Assembly (NCBI GenBank): GCA_009773995.1
Contig: VSMY01000138.1
Coordinates: forward strand, 1 to 6,124
Direction of reading: 5' to 3'
Length of the DNA: 6,124 nucleotides
DNA from: Oscillibacter sp.
GTDB lineage: Bacteria; Bacillota; Clostridia; Oscillospirales; Oscillospiraceae
In this document: piece after piece, positions 5,924-6,124 of the stretch
How positions within the stretch are numbered: position 1 is the first letter of the stretch
How the letters are laid out: each line of letters begins with the position of its first letter
Made by a program: the position numbers and the translations under genes
The notes under the pieces: model-generated
The model's input: only the letters and a program-made list of their open reading frames with translations
What the model was told of the DNA's origin: nothing
The model's database searches: none

Positions 5924-6124
5924 CTATCCTTCCAGGGGGTCCCACAGGCACCGCTCCAGGTCCACCGTGCCGTCCGGCCGGAAGACCACGCCCTCCGCCT
6001 CCAGCAGGGCCCGCTGGGTTCCGGGGGCGTGGGCGTCAAAGGCGGCTTTTGTACCGCCGAAGCGGTCCACTACCCGGTGGCATGGAAGTCCTGGGTCCCG
6101 GCAATCCGCCAGGGCGTAGCCCAC
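5924..6124 (-). CDS. MGMT-family (6-O-alkylguanine alkyltransferase-like) protein, C-terminal part
   Basis: The minus-strand frame is open to the window edge, so this is the last 66-67 residues of a gene whose start lies beyond 6124. The GTG at the edge most likely encodes an internal Val in the family's usual VGxAL segment rather than a start. The alkyl-acceptor motif PCHRVV is intact, with the Cys codon at 6080-6082. The partner segment LLEAEGV follows, and the protein ends in VDLERCLW. After PCHRVV the sequence runs DRFGGTKAAF and lacks the GYxxG...K stretch typical of two-domain Ogt/Ada proteins. This resembles the small single-domain MGMT-family proteins common in Firmicutes. Members repair or flag O6-alkylguanine in DNA; alkyltransferase-like (ATL) relatives have Trp in place of this Cys, so an active acceptor is plausible. 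It converges with tsaD. Whether a full N-terminal domain exists cannot be seen. Confidence 0.88.
   Translation of the reverse strand: MGYALADCRDPGLPCHRVVDRFGGTKAAFDAHAPGTQRALLEAEGVVFRPDGTVDLERCLWDPLEG

Noticed and set aside
1..6124. Mobile element, CRISPR, tRNA or prophage content
   Set aside because: No transposase or integrase motifs, regularly spaced repeats, tRNA cloverleaf or composition shift could be seen; the genes are housekeeping or common accessory types.

Overview
This window is a GC-rich (roughly two-thirds G+C by eye) bacterial chromosome segment. The gene complement (polA, rimI, tsaD), dense GGAGG-type ribosome binding sites and a Pol I without proofreading residues suggest a Gram-positive anaerobe. 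A high-GC Clostridia/Oscillospiraceae-type gut bacterium (Oscillibacter/Flavonifractor-like) is my best guess. That placement rests on general resemblance, not on a search.

Layout. Positions 1-5772 hold six plus-strand genes that look like one transcription unit: polA (5' end cut off by the window), a small P-loop kinase-like protein, an EamA/DMT-type ten-helix transporter, rimI, a second GNAT acetyltransferase, and tsaD. Junctions are very tight. There are two ATGA overlaps (polA/kinase and kinase/transporter), one TGATG overlap (rimI/GNAT) and two 12-nt gaps (transporter/rimI and GNAT/tsaD). No promoter-sized space exists between the genes. Positions 5773-5923 are non-coding and rich in hairpins. 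Positions 5924-6124 hold the C-terminal part of a minus-strand MGMT/alkyltransferase-family gene convergent with tsaD; its 5' end lies beyond the window.

How the genes fit together. polA and the MGMT-family protein belong to DNA replication/repair. rimI and tsaD are a classic pair: RimI acetylates ribosomal protein S18, and TsaD makes the tRNA t6A37 modification needed for ANN decoding. TsaD's usual partners TsaB and TsaE, which often sit next to rimI-tsaD in Firmicutes, are not in this window. The extra GNAT, the P-loop protein and the transporter have no assignable substrate. The window is mostly an ordinary housekeeping region. I see no strong sign of a new system. The points most worth a second look are the structured 5827-5900 intergenic segment, the uncharacterised kinase coupled to polA, and the extra GNAT between rimI and tsaD. 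No insertion sequence, CRISPR, tRNA or rRNA was seen.
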